DNA of 64,000 nucleotides, taken from NCBI RefSeq assembly GCF_005871085.1, contig NZ_VAUP01000015.1:310001-374000 (forward strand). The letters are read 5' to 3'. The translations under genes and the position numbers were made by a program. Each line of letters starts with the position of its first letter. Within the stretch, counting starts at the first letter, position 1. The notes under the pieces are model-generated. The model was not told the DNA's origin, did not search any database, and saw nothing but the letters and a program-made list of their open reading frames with translations. The stretch comes from Xanthobacter autotrophicus. GTDB lineage: Bacteria > Pseudomonadota > Alphaproteobacteria > Rhizobiales > Xanthobacteraceae. Below, in pieces: positions 1 through 9,537 of this stretch.

Positions 1-1091
<1,091 letters not shown>

Positions 1092-1155
1092 GGCAGGTCT
1101 CCGGTAATGTCGGGGCACCCAGGCGGGACGCGTGTTCCAGCGGCCCTCCGGAGCG

Positions 1156-1178
1156 GACCCTGCGCTTAACACAGGGTC
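1156..1178. other. Short hairpin between tonB and glyA
   Basis: GACCCTG (1156-1162) is the exact inverse of CAGGGTC (1172-1178), separated by 9 bases. It sits downstream of the tonB stop and upstream of the glyA start, both on the minus strand. There is no T-run after it, so it is at best a weak or factor-dependent terminator. A similar GACCC/GGGTC pair occurs upstream of cobS near 17863-17885. Confidence 0.35.
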
Positions 1179-1266
1179 GAGGTGAAGTCCAAAGCCTGGG
1201 CATGCGGCAGGAGCGCCGCAGCCCTGCGCCGGCTACGCATGCCAACCGGAGCAGGAGGCCCTTCCC

Positions 1267-2100
1267 TCACCGCGTGGTGAAGTTGATGGGTACCGAGAAG
1301 GTCAGGGGCCGATTGTCCGGCGGGGCGGGAAACGGGGAAGCCCGGTAGACCAGGGCCACCGCCTCCCGGTCCAAAACCTCGTTGCCCGATGCGTTCAGCA
1401 GTCGCGCTGATGTGACGGATCCCGACGAGCTGAGCGAGATGGTGACCCGCGGTTGCCCCACATTACTGCCCTGTGAGCGCTTGTAGCGACTGATGTGCGC
1501 GAAGGCCCGCGACCGCCAGTCCGCCAGCGCCGCCGAACGCATGGCAGCGGCACCCGGCGAGGGCGCGGCCGTGGCCTGTGCCGCCGGCGCATCCGAGCGC
1601 GGCGCAGCGGTGGTCGTGGGTGCCGACGGTCGCCGCGTCGGCTTGGCGTCCTTCTTCGGCTTGTCAACCTTCTGCTTCGGTGGCTGTTTCACCTCTTCCT
1701 TTTTCGGCTCGGGCTTGGGCAGAACCACCTCGGCCTGTTCCTTGGAAGGCTCGACCTCAGGCAGCTTCTCCAGCACCTCGTTCACCACCGGCTCGGGGGG
1801 TGGCGCGGCCTCGGCCGGGATATCCGGCGCGTCGGGGACGGATTCCGGCGCCTGGACCATCTGCGGCCCGGGTGCTGCATCCTCCACCTGCTGCTGCTCG
1901 CTCACCGCGACCGGGGCGAGCTCGATCATGATTGCGGCGGGCGGGGCCGACTCACCCGCTTCCAGCTTGCGCCAGAACAGCGCAGCATAGACCGCCACCG
2001 CATGGACCGTGACGATGAACAGGGCGCCGGCGGCAAGCCGCAGCACCGTGTCGCGCACGTGGGTGCGGTCGAAATCGTGCCAGTGATGGACCGCGCTCAC
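1267..2100 (-). CDS. tonB: TonB family energy transducer
   Basis: Couples the inner-membrane proton-motive force harvested by ExbB-ExbD to TonB-dependent outer-membrane receptors (siderophores, haem, B12 and similar). Architecture: short cytoplasmic N-terminus, one membrane segment around residues 21-43, a long periplasmic Pro/Glu/Lys-rich spacer (about 55-190), then a C-terminal TonB domain with the GSVTSARLLNASG and YRASPFPAPP blocks. The start is GTG at 2100, which overlaps the exbD stop by 4 bases (GTGA), so the two are translationally coupled. Gene order exbB-exbD-tonB is the classical arrangement. No TonB-dependent receptor is visible in the window. Confidence 0.9.
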   Translation of the reverse strand: MSAVHHWHDFDRTHVRDTVLRLAAGALFIVTVHAVAVYAALFWRKLEAGESAPPAAIMIELAPVAVSEQQQVEDAAPGPQMVQAPESVPDAPDIPAEAAPPPEPVVNEVLEKLPEVEPSKEQAEVVLPKPEPKKEEVKQPPKQKVDKPKKDAKPTRRPSAPTTTAAPRSDAPAAQATAAPSPGAAAMRSAALADWRSRAFAHISRYKRSQGSNVGQPRVTISLSSSGSVTSARLLNASGNEVLDREAVALVYRASPFPAPPDNRPLTFSVPINFTTR

Positions 2101-2603
2101 GGACGCGCTCCTGCGGCCGGAGCCTGGGTCGTGGTCGCAGGGGGAGTGGCCGTTTGAGGCGCGACCGCTGGGGGCATGGGCGCCGCCTCCCCCTCGAGCC
2201 CCACCAGCGCCACCTTGAGGTAGCCTGCGGAGCGCAGGAGGTTCATCACCTCCATCACGTCGCCGAAAGGAACCGCCTTGTCGGCGCGCACGAACACCCG
2301 CTGCTGGCGGTCGCCGGAGGTCTTGCCGTCGAGCGCCTGGCCGAGCAACGGCCGTTCCAGCGGATCATCCCCCAGCGCCAGCGACAGGTCCTTTTTCACG
2401 GAAAGGAACAGGGGCTTGTCCGGACGCGGCTGCGGCTGGGCGTTGGAAGCCGGCAGGTCCACCTTCACGTCGACGGTGGCCAGAGGCGCCGCCACCATGA
2501 AGATGATGAGCAGCACCAGCATCACGTCAATGAAGGGCGTGACGTTGATCTCGTGATTCTCGGCGAGGTCGTCCCCGCCGCCATGGTCGAGCTTGGCGGC
2601 CAT
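2097..2603 (-). CDS. exbD: ExbD/TolR family biopolymer transport protein
   Basis: Membrane subunit of the ExbB-ExbD proton channel that energises TonB. The N-terminus ENHEINVTPFIDVMLVLLII contains the single transmembrane helix with the conserved Asp (PFIDVMLVLL) used for proton transfer; the rest is a periplasmic domain. The 168 residues exceed the usual 140 or so because of a Pro/Ala/Thr-rich tail (about residues 140-168). It lies 6 bases after exbB and overlaps tonB. TolR is the alternative, but the TonB neighbour and the absence of tolA, tolB and pal argue for ExbD. Confidence 0.92.
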   Translation of the reverse strand: MAAKLDHGGGDDLAENHEINVTPFIDVMLVLLIIFMVAAPLATVDVKVDLPASNAQPQPRPDKPLFLSVKKDLSLALGDDPLERPLLGQALDGKTSGDRQQRVFVRADKAVPFGDVMEVMNLLRSAGYLKVALVGLEGEAAPMPPAVAPQTATPPATTTQAPAAGARP

Positions 2604-2609
2604 GGTGCC

Positions 2610-3626
2610 TCACTCCGCAGCGGCGTGCAGGCGGCGGGGCTCCATGCCGCTGGCTGCCCGGTCGAGATCGCGGGACAGGTGGCGCATGACCTCGGCGGAC
2701 GTGTCGGAGAGGCGGGCCTTCTGGGCGGCGATGGCACGGGCGAACAAGTTGTAGATCACCACCGCGGGGATGGCCGCGACGAGGCCGATGGCGGTGGCCA
2801 GCAGCGCCTCGGCGATGCCCGGCGCCACCACGGCGAGATTGGTGGTCTGCGCCTTCGAGATGCCGATGAAGGCATTCATGATACCCCAGACGGTGCCGAA
2901 CAGGCCCACGAACGGGGCGGTGGCGCCGATCGTCGCGAGCACGCCGGTTCCGCCGGACAGACGGCGGCCGGCCCGCGCCTCGATCCGGCCCAGGGCGACG
3001 GCGACCCGCTCCTTGATGCCCTCCACCGGCAGCCCCTCGGAGACTTTCCATTCCGCGAGGGCGGCCTTGACAGTGGCAGCCGCTGCGCCCCGGTCCTTCG
3101 GCATGGTTGCCGCGGCGTCAAACAGCGTCGGCGCCGCCTGCAGCGCGTCAAGCGTGCGCGCCACCGCGCGGCGGGCGAAGACCAGTTCAAGCGATTTGGC
3201 GAACCACACGGTCCAGGTGACGAGGGAGGCGAAGGCCAGCCCGACCATCACCGCCTTCACCACCAGGTCGGCCGCCAAGAACATGCCCCAGGGAGACAAA
3301 TCGTGCGGCAACCGTGCGTCGATGGAAGGACTTTCGTGGGCAGGAGCATGTTCCACGGCCGGAACGGGGGCCGCTACCGGCGCGGGTGCGTCCGTCGATG
3401 GGGGCGAAGCCGCCGAGGTTGGCGCCACGGAAGCGGGCTGCGCAGAGACTGGCGCTGAAGGGGCCGGTGCTGAAGAGGCGGAGGCAGGAGATGTCCACGG
3501 CTCGGTCGGCTGCGAGAAGGAGGGGCCCGGCAAAAGCACGAGGGCCAGGAAAAGCAATGCAGCGCCAGCAGGCACCCGGAACAATGCACGCCAAAACGGC
3601 ATGCGCAACATCAAGCGAACAGGCAT
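2610..3626 (-). CDS. exbB: ExbB (MotA/TolQ/ExbB proton channel), long N-terminal form
   Basis: Proton-channel scaffold of the TonB system. The first 35 or so residues form a signal-peptide-like segment ([15 protein letters not shown]), followed by a Pro/Ala/Ser-rich linker to about residue 110 and then the three-helix MotA/TolQ/ExbB core: [39 protein letters not shown], and [24 protein letters not shown]. The 338-residue length matches the long alphaproteobacterial ExbB class rather than the 240-residue E. coli form. First gene of the exbB-exbD-tonB operon; its upstream region holds a perfect palindrome at 3800-3816. Confidence 0.92.
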   Translation of the reverse strand: MPVRLMLRMPFWRALFRVPAGAALLFLALVLLPGPSFSQPTEPWTSPASASSAPAPSAPVSAQPASVAPTSAASPPSTDAPAPVAAPVPAVEHAPAHESPSIDARLPHDLSPWGMFLAADLVVKAVMVGLAFASLVTWTVWFAKSLELVFARRAVARTLDALQAAPTLFDAAATMPKDRGAAAATVKAALAEWKVSEGLPVEGIKERVAVALGRIEARAGRRLSGGTGVLATIGATAPFVGLFGTVWGIMNAFIGISKAQTTNLAVVAPGIAEALLATAIGLVAAIPAVVIYNLFARAIAAQKARLSDTSAEVMRHLSRDLDRAASGMEPRRLHAAAE

Positions 3627-3979
3627 CGCGCGTCACCAATCAAATTTGCAAGACTTGCTGGCGATCCCTGGCAACGGGGTTGGCTGGCTACCCCTTTATA
3701 TGCCCATTCGGCCTCGACGCTAACCCTTATGAACATCTCATGTCGGGCGGCGGCATGCCGCAGGGAGATGCGAATTGCCTTGAAACACGGTATCCAGCCA
3801 TATTCCCAAGGAATATTAGCCGGTTTTGGACCCGCTCCAAATGGGGAGCACGACCGCCCGTCCGCCCATCCTGGCGAAAGCCGGTGGCCCCGCCGCATCG
3901 ACCATCGTCGTTCGGGGACGTCGTTCAGGGGCGCGGCCGGAACCCGGTGCGATCCGGGTTCCGGCGCTTCCGCTCCCGC
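3627..3979. promoter_or_regulatory. Upstream region of the exbB operon with a perfect palindrome
   Basis: This 353-base gap separates exbB from the 3' end of the isovaleryl-CoA dehydrogenase gene. It contains ATATTCC-CAA-GGAATAT at 3800-3816, a perfect inverted repeat with 7-base arms and a 3-base spacer, about 175 bases from the exbB start, in a locally AT-rich patch. Iron-responsive control (Fur, Irr or RirA) would be expected for such an operon, but the sequence does not obviously match the consensus of any of them. No gene is seen in the gap. Confidence 0.45.
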
Positions 3980-5152
3980 TCAGGCGGTCTTGTCGAACAA
4001 TTCGCGGCCGATGAGCATGCGGCGAATCTCGCTGGTGCCGGCGCCAATCTCATAGAGCTTGGCATCGCGCAGCAGGCGGCCGGTCGGGTAATCGTTGATA
4101 TAGCCGTTGCCGCCCAGGGTCTGGATGGCTTCCAGCGCCATCCAGGTCGCCTTTTCTGCCGCATAGAGGATGGCGCCGGCGGCATCCTGGCGGGTGGTGG
4201 CGCCGCGGTCGCAGGCCTTGGCCACGGCATAGACATAAGCCTTGGTGGCGTTCATGGTCACATACATGTCGGCGATCTTGCCCTGCATCAGCTGGAAGGT
4301 GCCGATGGGCTGGCCGAACTGCTTGCGTTCGTGGACATAGGGCAGGACGATATCCATGCACGCCTGCATGATGCCCGTGGGGCCGCCCGCCAGCACCGCG
4401 CGCTCATAATCGAGCCCGCTCATGAGCACGTTGACTCCCTTGCCCACAACGCCGAGCACGTTCTCCTCCGGCACCTCGCAATCCTGGAACACCAGTTCGC
4501 CGGTGTCGGAGCCGCGCATGCCCAGCTTGTCCAGCTTCTGGGCGGTCGAGAAGCCCTTGAAGCCCTTTTCCACCAGGAAGGCGGTCATGCCCTTGGGGCC
4601 GGCGGCCGGATCGGTCTTGGCGTAGACCACCAGCGTCTCGGCGATGGGGCCGTTGGTGATCCACATCTTGGAGCCGTTGAGGATATAACGGTCGCCCTTC
4701 TTGTCCGCGCGGGTGCGCATGGAGACCACGTCCGACCCAGCCCCCGGCTCGGACATGGCGAGCGCGCCCACATGCTCGCCGGAAATGAGCTTGGGCAGGT
4801 ATTTGGCCTTCTGCTCGGGCGTGCCGTTGCGGCTGATCTGGTTGACGCACAAATTGGAGTGCGCGCCATAGGACAGGCCCACAGAGGCCGAGGCGCGGGA
4901 AATCTCCTCCATGGCGATGACGTGCTCGAGATAGCCGAGGCCGGAACCGCCGTATTCTTCTTCCGCAGTGACGCCGAGCAGGCCCAGCGCGCCGAGCTTG
5001 GGCCACAGGTCGCGGGGAAACTGGTTGGTTTTGTCGATCTCGGCGGCGCGCGGGGCGATCTCCGCCTGCGAGAAATCCCGCACCGTGTCACGCAGCATGT
5101 CGGCGGTCTCGCCGAGGTCGAAATCGAAGCCGGCTTGGCTGTTCGGCAGCAT
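3980..5152 (-). CDS. ivd: Isovaleryl-CoA dehydrogenase
   Basis: FAD enzyme of leucine catabolism that oxidises isovaleryl-CoA to 3-methylcrotonyl-CoA and passes electrons to ETF. The 390-residue product has the usual acyl-CoA dehydrogenase domains: helical N-terminus with [14 protein letters not shown], the [14 protein letters not shown] and KMWITNGP flavin/substrate segments, and C-terminal [20 protein letters not shown]. The stretch [15 protein letters not shown] carries the Glu in the position of the catalytic base of isovaleryl-CoA dehydrogenases, which separates this subfamily from short- and medium-chain enzymes. ATG at 5152 is preceded by a strong GGGAGGG ribosome site. The partner carboxylase genes are not in the window. 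Confidence 0.92.
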   Translation of the reverse strand: MLPNSQAGFDFDLGETADMLRDTVRDFSQAEIAPRAAEIDKTNQFPRDLWPKLGALGLLGVTAEEEYGGSGLGYLEHVIAMEEISRASASVGLSYGAHSNLCVNQISRNGTPEQKAKYLPKLISGEHVGALAMSEPGAGSDVVSMRTRADKKGDRYILNGSKMWITNGPIAETLVVYAKTDPAAGPKGMTAFLVEKGFKGFSTAQKLDKLGMRGSDTGELVFQDCEVPEENVLGVVGKGVNVLMSGLDYERAVLAGGPTGIMQACMDIVLPYVHERKQFGQPIGTFQLMQGKIADMYVTMNATKAYVYAVAKACDRGATTRQDAAGAILYAAEKATWMALEAIQTLGGNGYINDYPTGRLLRDAKLYEIGAGTSEIRRMLIGRELFDKTA

Positions 5153-5290
5153 CTTGTATCCCTCCCACGCTCCCCGGATCTTGTTGCGCCGGGCGCAGGC
5201 GCCAGCGGGGAAGCGGCGCTAGAATAAAACGGTTGTCCGTTTATTCAATGGGGTTGGGCAGGGCTATAAAGTGGCACGGCATTTTTGGTT

Positions 5291-5330
5291 CCCCGGACAA
5301 GCGACGGCGCAGCCGGAGCGCCGATCCGGG
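5291..5330. repeat. Left arm of a 40-bp inverted repeat around the GIY-YIG gene
   Basis: These 40 bases, starting CCCCGGACAAGCGACGG, recur in inverse orientation at 5700-5739 with one mismatch. Looser similarity extends several bases inward on both sides, with one indel. The arms enclose exactly one gene, so the unit looks like a discrete palindromic element of the type scattered through Hyphomicrobiales genomes. Confidence 0.8.
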
Positions 5331-5382
5331 GGCCAGCGCAAAACTCCGCCGCAGGCGACCTTCTTAAGATACCATCGATTTC

Positions 5383-5673
5383 GTGAGCACCTTTTTCGTC
5401 TACATCCTCGCCAGCCGCCGGAACGGCACGCTTTACGTGGGCGTGACGAACGATCTTGCGCGACGTATGGCAGAGCACAAGTCGGGGGCGGTAGCGGGGT
5501 TCACGCACCAATATGGCGTGACGCGTCTTGTCCATGTCGAGGTCTTCGACGACCTCGCCGCAGCCCGGGAACACGAGCTAAGGCTCAAAAAATGGCAGCG
5601 AGCCTGGAAGCTCGCGCTGATCGAGCGCGACAATCCTGAATGGCGGGATCTAGCCGACGACCTGCTGAAATAG
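5383..5673 (+). CDS. GIY-YIG nuclease superfamily protein
   Basis: A 96-residue single-domain GIY-YIG protein. The motif pair appears as FVYILASR and TLYVGVTNDLARRMAEHKSG (the GIY and YIG positions are VYI and YVG), with the conserved Arg in LARRMAEH and a C-terminal Glu/Asn segment (AAREHELRLKKWQRAWKLALIERDNPEW). Proteins of this UPF0213-like size are widespread and their physiological substrate is generally unknown; some are thought to act in DNA repair. The start is GTG at 5383. The gene is oriented against both neighbours and enclosed by a 40-bp inverted repeat, suggesting that gene plus arms moved as a unit. Confidence 0.85.
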   Translation: MSTFFVYILASRRNGTLYVGVTNDLARRMAEHKSGAVAGFTHQYGVTRLVHVEVFDDLAAAREHELRLKKWQRAWKLALIERDNPEWRDLADDLLK

Positions 5674-5699
5674 GGAGCCTTCGGCACTCTTCTGCTGGG

Positions 5700-5739
5700 C
5701 CCGGATCGGCGCTCCGTCTGCGCCGTCGCTTGTCCGGGG
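5700..5739. repeat. Right arm of the 40-bp inverted repeat around the GIY-YIG gene
   Basis: Inverse copy of 5291-5330, with a single difference at 5717. It lies 27 bases after the GIY-YIG stop and just before the 3' end of tgt. As RNA the two arms could pair over the whole gene, but each arm is also GC-rich enough to fold locally. Confidence 0.8.
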
Positions 5740-5746
5740 CACATCC

Positions 5747-6904
5747 CTACCCCGCCCACACGGGAATATCCCCCCGCGCCCAGCCGTCCTTCACCCCCGC
5801 CACGTAGTCCCGGTACCGCCCCTCGGAGATGGCGGCGCGGGCGCCGGCCATGAGCTGCTCGTAATAATGGACATTGGCCCAGGTGAGCAGCATGGAGCCC
5901 AGCATCTCCTCGCAGCGCACGAGGTGGTGCAGGTAGGCGCGGGAATAGTCGCGCAGGGCCGGGCAGTCGCTTTCCGCATCCAGCGGACGGGGGTCGTCGG
6001 CGTGGCGGGCGTTCTTCAGATTGATGCGGCCGAAGCGGGTGAAGGCCAAAGCATGCCGGCCGGAGCGGGTGGGCATCACGCAGTCGAACATGTCGATGCC
6101 GCGCGCCACCGATTCCAGCAGGTCGTCGGGCGTGCCCACGCCCATCAGGTAGCGCGGCTTCATCGTCGGCAGATGCGGCTCCACCGTCTCGATCATGGCG
6201 AGCATGACCTCCTGCGGCTCGCCCACCGCCAGGCCGCCGATGGAATAGCCGGGGAAATCCATGTCCGCCAGCGCGCGGGCCGATTCCACCCGCAGCGCCG
6301 GCACCACCCCGCCTTGCACGATGCCGAACAGCGCCCGGCCCTTCGGCTGCGCCTCGAACGCGCGCTTCGAGCGCTCGGCCCAGCGCAAAGAGAGGCGCAT
6401 GGCGCGGGCGGCCTCTTCATCCGTGCAGGGCAGGCGCACGCATTCGTCGAGCTGCATCTGGATGTCGGCGCCGAGCAGGCCCTGAATCTCCACCGAGCGC
6501 TCGGGACTCATCTCGAAATAGGCACCATCCACATGGGAGCGGAAGGTGACGCCCTGCTCGCTCATCTTGCGCAGGCTCGACAGGCTCATGACCTGGAAGC
6601 CGCCGGAATCGGTGAGGATCGGCCCGTCCCAGCGCATGAAGCTGTGCAGCCCGCCGAGCTTCGCGATCCGCTCGGCGCCGGGGCGCAGCATGAGGTGGTA
6701 GGTGTTGGCGAGGACGATGTCGGCGCCGGTTTGCCTCACCTGGTCGAAATAGAGCCCCTTCACCGTGGCCGCCGTGCCCACCGGCATGAAGGCCGGCGTG
6801 CCGATGGCACCGCGCGGCGTCGAGACGAAGCCGGTGCGGGCGGCGCCATCGGTAGCGGAGAGGGTGAAGGAGAAGGTGTCGGTGAGAGGCTGAGGGCGCG
6901 TCAT
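5747..6904 (-). CDS. tgt: tRNA-guanine transglycosylase with degenerate zinc site
   Basis: Exchanges guanine 34 of GUN anticodon tRNAs for preQ1, the step before QueA in queuosine synthesis. The 385-residue protein has the catalytic Asp in [13 protein letters not shown] (D99) and the nucleophile Asp in MFDCVMPTR (D274), plus [10 protein letters not shown]. The start at 6904 is chosen because its ATG overlaps the queA stop (ATGA); a longer frame to 6931 would intrude further into queA. Odd: the C-terminal zinc site, normally Cys-x-Cys-x2-Cys plus a His, reads S312-x-C314-x2-L317 and A343, so three of four ligands are missing although the surrounding sequence is well conserved. Confidence 0.93.
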   Translation of the reverse strand: MTRPQPLTDTFSFTLSATDGAARTGFVSTPRGAIGTPAFMPVGTAATVKGLYFDQVRQTGADIVLANTYHLMLRPGAERIAKLGGLHSFMRWDGPILTDSGGFQVMSLSSLRKMSEQGVTFRSHVDGAYFEMSPERSVEIQGLLGADIQMQLDECVRLPCTDEEAARAMRLSLRWAERSKRAFEAQPKGRALFGIVQGGVVPALRVESARALADMDFPGYSIGGLAVGEPQEVMLAMIETVEPHLPTMKPRYLMGVGTPDDLLESVARGIDMFDCVMPTRSGRHALAFTRFGRINLKNARHADDPRPLDAESDCPALRDYSRAYLHHLVRCEEMLGSMLLTWANVHYYEQLMAGARAAISEGRYRDYVAGVKDGWARGDIPVWAG

Positions 6905-7989
6905 GGCCCGCCTTCTGGCAGAAGCAGGCACGCATCGCCATAGGAATAGAAGCGATAGCCGGCCTGTATGGCATGGGCATAGGCGCGCTTCTGCGCCTCA
7001 TGCCCCACGAAGGCGGCCACCAGCATCACCAGCGTCGAGCGCGGCAGGTGGAAGTTCGTCAACATGCCGTCTACCGCCCGGAAGCGATAGCCGGGGGTGA
7101 TGAAGATGTCCGTCTCCCCCACGAAGGGGCGGATGGTGCCATCCTCCCCCGTCGCGCTCTCAATCAGCCGGGTGGAGGTGGAGCCCACGGTGAAGATGCG
7201 CCCGCCCGCGGCCTTCACAGCGTTGAGGGCGGCGGCGGTGTCGGCGCTCACTTCGCCCCATTCGGCGTGCATGCGATGGCCGGAGGTGTCCTCCGCCTTC
7301 ACCGGCAGGAAGGTGCCCGCCCCCACGTGGAGCGTCACCGTGTGCATCCCGGCCCCGGTGGCGGCGATGCGGGCCAGAAGTTCCGGCGTGAAATGCAGGC
7401 TCGCCGTGGGCGCGGCCACCGAACCGGAGACGCGGGCGAACAGGGTCTGGTAATCGCTGCGGTCGCGGTCGTCCTCGGCGCGCCGGGCAGCGATATAGGG
7501 CGGAATGGGCATGTGCCCCACCGCCGTCACCGCCTCGTCCAGCGCCGCGCCCGCCATATCAAAGGCAAGGACCACCGAGCCGTCGTCTTCCTTCGCCGCG
7601 ATCTCGGCATCGAGGGCGCCGAGCAGGCAGGCTCTGCCCTCCCCGCCGAAGCGCACGCGGTCGCCCACCCGCAGGCGCTTGCCCGGCTTGGCGAAGGCCT
7701 GCCAGCGGGAGGCATCGAGCCGCTTGATAAGGTTGGCCTCGATGCGCACCGCCGAGCCGCCATCCCGCTCGCGCACACCCTCAAGCGCGGCGGGGATGAC
7801 GCGGGTATCATTCACCACCAGCGCATCTTTGGAGGTGATGAAACCCGGCAGGTCGCGCACCCGCAGGTCGGACAGCTCCGGCGTCCCGCCCGGACGCACC
7901 ACCAGCATCCGCGCGGCATCGCGCGGCTCGGCCGGCCGCAGGGCGATGTGCTCCTCCGGGAGATCGAAGTCGAAGGCGTCAACGCGCAT
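6901..7989 (-). CDS. queA: S-adenosylmethionine:tRNA ribosyltransferase-isomerase
   Basis: Transfers and isomerises the ribosyl moiety of S-adenosylmethionine onto preQ1-tRNA, giving epoxyqueuosine. The product opens with the family signature [29 protein letters not shown] and has [29 protein letters not shown] and the C-terminal [19 protein letters not shown] block; 362 residues is normal. It overlaps tgt by 4 bases (ATGA), forming a queA-tgt operon in the order of action reversed. A start at ATG 7989 fits the conserved N-terminus. A queG/queF gene is not present here. Confidence 0.95.
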   Translation of the reverse strand: MRVDAFDFDLPEEHIALRPAEPRDAARMLVVRPGGTPELSDLRVRDLPGFITSKDALVVNDTRVIPAALEGVRERDGGSAVRIEANLIKRLDASRWQAFAKPGKRLRVGDRVRFGGEGRACLLGALDAEIAAKEDDGSVVLAFDMAGAALDEAVTAVGHMPIPPYIAARRAEDDRDRSDYQTLFARVSGSVAAPTASLHFTPELLARIAATGAGMHTVTLHVGAGTFLPVKAEDTSGHRMHAEWGEVSADTAAALNAVKAAGGRIFTVGSTSTRLIESATGEDGTIRPFVGETDIFITPGYRFRAVDGMLTNFHLPRSTLVMLVAAFVGHEAQKRAYAHAIQAGYRFYSYGDACLLLPEGGP

Positions 7990-8031
7990 GGCTGGGGACT
8001 GCTGGCTCGTATGGCGGGGAAGCGGGCGGGA

Positions 8032-8658
8032 TCAGAAGATGGCGACCGCGCCCTGATAGATGGCCCAGCTCATGCCGGCGGTGATCAGGAGCCCGAGAAC
8101 CGTCGCGCCAAAGCCAGCGAGGATCACGAGGCCGTCCCGCTCCACCAGGCCGAGGCCGAAGATGCACACGGCAAAGCCGGGCGGCAAATTGCCGAGGAAA
8201 GGGATGGGCAGAAGCAGGATGAAGCCCAGCAAAACCACCGTCGCCCCCACCACGCGGCGGGCGGTGGGGCCGGCGAACTGCTCGTAGCGCGGCCGGGAGA
8301 GTTTCTCAAAGCGCTCGATCCAGGGCCGCGAGCGGGTGACGATGCTTTCCAGCATGGCCCGGGAAAAGGTGCGCCGGGCGATGCGCTCCGGCAACCACAA
8401 CTCCTGCCGACCCATGGCCATCTGCAGGCCGATGAGGCCAAGGATGATGCCGCAGATCACCGGGATGCCGGGCGGCATGGGAATGCAGTTGGGGATACCG
8501 AAGATGAGGAAGAGAATGCCGAAGGCGCGATTGCGCAAGGCGTTCACGAGGTCGCCAATGGCCACCTTGTCCTCTTCCTGGGCGGCAAGGACGGCGGCGA
8601 GCAGTTCAGACGTTCGGGGCGTGCGGTGATCCAACGGGACCTCGTTTCCATGGGTCAC
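8032..8658 (-). CDS. ExoD family membrane protein
   Basis: 208-residue integral membrane protein of the ExoD family, named after a Sinorhizobium meliloti gene that affects exopolysaccharide and alkali tolerance; the biochemical role is unknown. Visible features: N-terminal ELLAAVLAAQEEDKVAIGDLV, hydrophobic GILFLIFGIPNCIPMPPGIP with the Pro-rich turn typical of the family, GIILGLIGLQMAMGRQELWLP, and two C-terminal hydrophobic segments (VLLGFILLLPIPFLGNLPPG and LVILAGFGATVLGLLITAGM). The start is taken as GTG at 8658; the ATG at 8651 is out of frame, and the ribosome site is weak, so the N-terminus could be shorter. It lies 42 bases upstream of queA on the same strand. Confidence 0.85.
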   Translation of the reverse strand: MTHGNEVPLDHRTPRTSELLAAVLAAQEEDKVAIGDLVNALRNRAFGILFLIFGIPNCIPMPPGIPVICGIILGLIGLQMAMGRQELWLPERIARRTFSRAMLESIVTRSRPWIERFEKLSRPRYEQFAGPTARRVVGATVVLLGFILLLPIPFLGNLPPGFAVCIFGLGLVERDGLVILAGFGATVLGLLITAGMSWAIYQGAVAIF

Positions 8659-8759
8659 CTAACTCTTAGCATCGCGAAAACGGCGCTGTCAGGGCATCGG
8701 GTCCGCGCGACCCTCCCGCATCCACACCATGATGCCGCCCCGCGCGCCTCTAGAGTCTG

Positions 8760-8956
8760 GTTGGGAATTCGAGGGGCATTGCCGCGATCACTCTCGTCAT
8801 GCCCGGGCTCGTCCCGGGCATCCACGCCGAACCGCTTGCAACACCATGTGAAAGTCGCTCCCGGCCTTCCCGCGTGGATGGCCGGGACAAGCCCGGCCAT
8901 GACATTAGTGAATCACCGGGGGGAGGCCAGAGCACCCATCCCAGCGAATTCCCAAC
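8760..8956. repeat. Nested palindromic element with 12-bp terminal inverted repeats
   Basis: The outer arms GTTGGGAATTCG (8760-8771) and CGAATTCCCAAC (8945-8956) are perfect inverses. Inside lies a second inverted repeat of 31-base arms (8796-8826 and 8873-8903) with 28 of 31 matches, containing CCCGGGCTCGTCCCGGGCAT-like sequence. Such arms, when translated, give the spurious peptide motif GLVPAIH/DEPGHDE often seen as mis-annotated small ORFs in Hyphomicrobiales. At 197 bases with no gene it resembles a MITE or REP-type element. It sits between the ExoD-like gene and the RHH gene. Confidence 0.7.
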
Positions 8957-8962
8957 GGTCCC

Positions 8963-9334
8963 TCACGCCGCCGACGATGGACGGCGGGCGAGGAGGGGCG
9001 TGTCGCGCTCGGCGTGGAGGATTTGGGTCACATCGAGCGCCGCCAAAGCCCCTGCCTCGGGCACGAGACCTTGCGCCCGCAGTGCCAGATAGCGCCCGCA
9101 GCACACCCGCAGGAAAGACGTGAAGTTGTCGATGTCCCGGCCGGCCTCGGCCTTCTCGTCATAGAGACGCGACAGGAGCCGGTTCACGGAGAGGCCGTCG
9201 CGCGCGGCGATGTCCTCGATCACGTTCCAGAAGAAGGCTTCCAGCCGCACGCTGGTGCTGAAGCCGTTGAGGCGGAGCGCCCGGGTCTCCTGGACCCACA
9301 GGGCGGCATCGGCCTCGCTGAACAAACGGCACAT
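8963..9334 (-). CDS. Ribbon-helix-helix (RHH_4-like) domain protein
   Basis: 123-residue soluble protein. Residues about 18-55 (ALRLNGFSTSVRLEAFFWN followed by VIEDIAARDGLSVNRLLSRL) match the ribbon-helix-helix pattern of the RHH_4 type: a beta-strand with alternating small residues, then two helices. The middle part (EAGRDIDNFTSFLRVCCGRYL) is a third helix also seen in this family, which usually consists of uncharacterised DNA-binding proteins. Start ATG at 9334. No partner toxin is adjacent, so a free-standing regulator is more likely than an antitoxin. Its stop lies 7 bases from the palindromic element. Confidence 0.75.
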   Translation of the reverse strand: MCRLFSEADAALWVQETRALRLNGFSTSVRLEAFFWNVIEDIAARDGLSVNRLLSRLYDEKAEAGRDIDNFTSFLRVCCGRYLALRAQGLVPEAGALAALDVTQILHAERDTPLLARRPSSAA

Positions 9335-9537
9335 GGGATGGTCCTCCCGCTCGCCTGCGCCTGATCCCTAGACCAATCCTTTGGCGAAGCCGGCGCTGCG
9401 CTTGAGCGTACCACCGTCATCGGTCAACGACCGAGTCCGCCGGCATGAGATCGACCGGGCGGCCGGCATGCGCGCAACCCCCGCGGTGCGCGCATGCCGT
9501 ATCGCCGCCCTGCGCCATCCATAACCCGATGGGCGGC
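9335..9537. other. Intergenic region, no gene seen
   Basis: About 200 bases between the RHH gene start and the end of the PfpI-family gene. It presumably carries the promoter of the RHH gene (minus strand). No convincing promoter hexamers, hairpin or small ORF with a ribosome site was found. Confidence 0.5.

Noticed and set aside
8655..8935. Small proteins with GLVPAIH/DEPGHDE motifs
   Set aside because: These peptides are translations of the palindromic repeat itself, a well-known annotation artefact.
6973..9123. 716-codon plus-strand frame across queA and the ExoD-like gene
   Set aside because: Antisense to two genes with clear families and across the palindromic element; low-complexity peptide.
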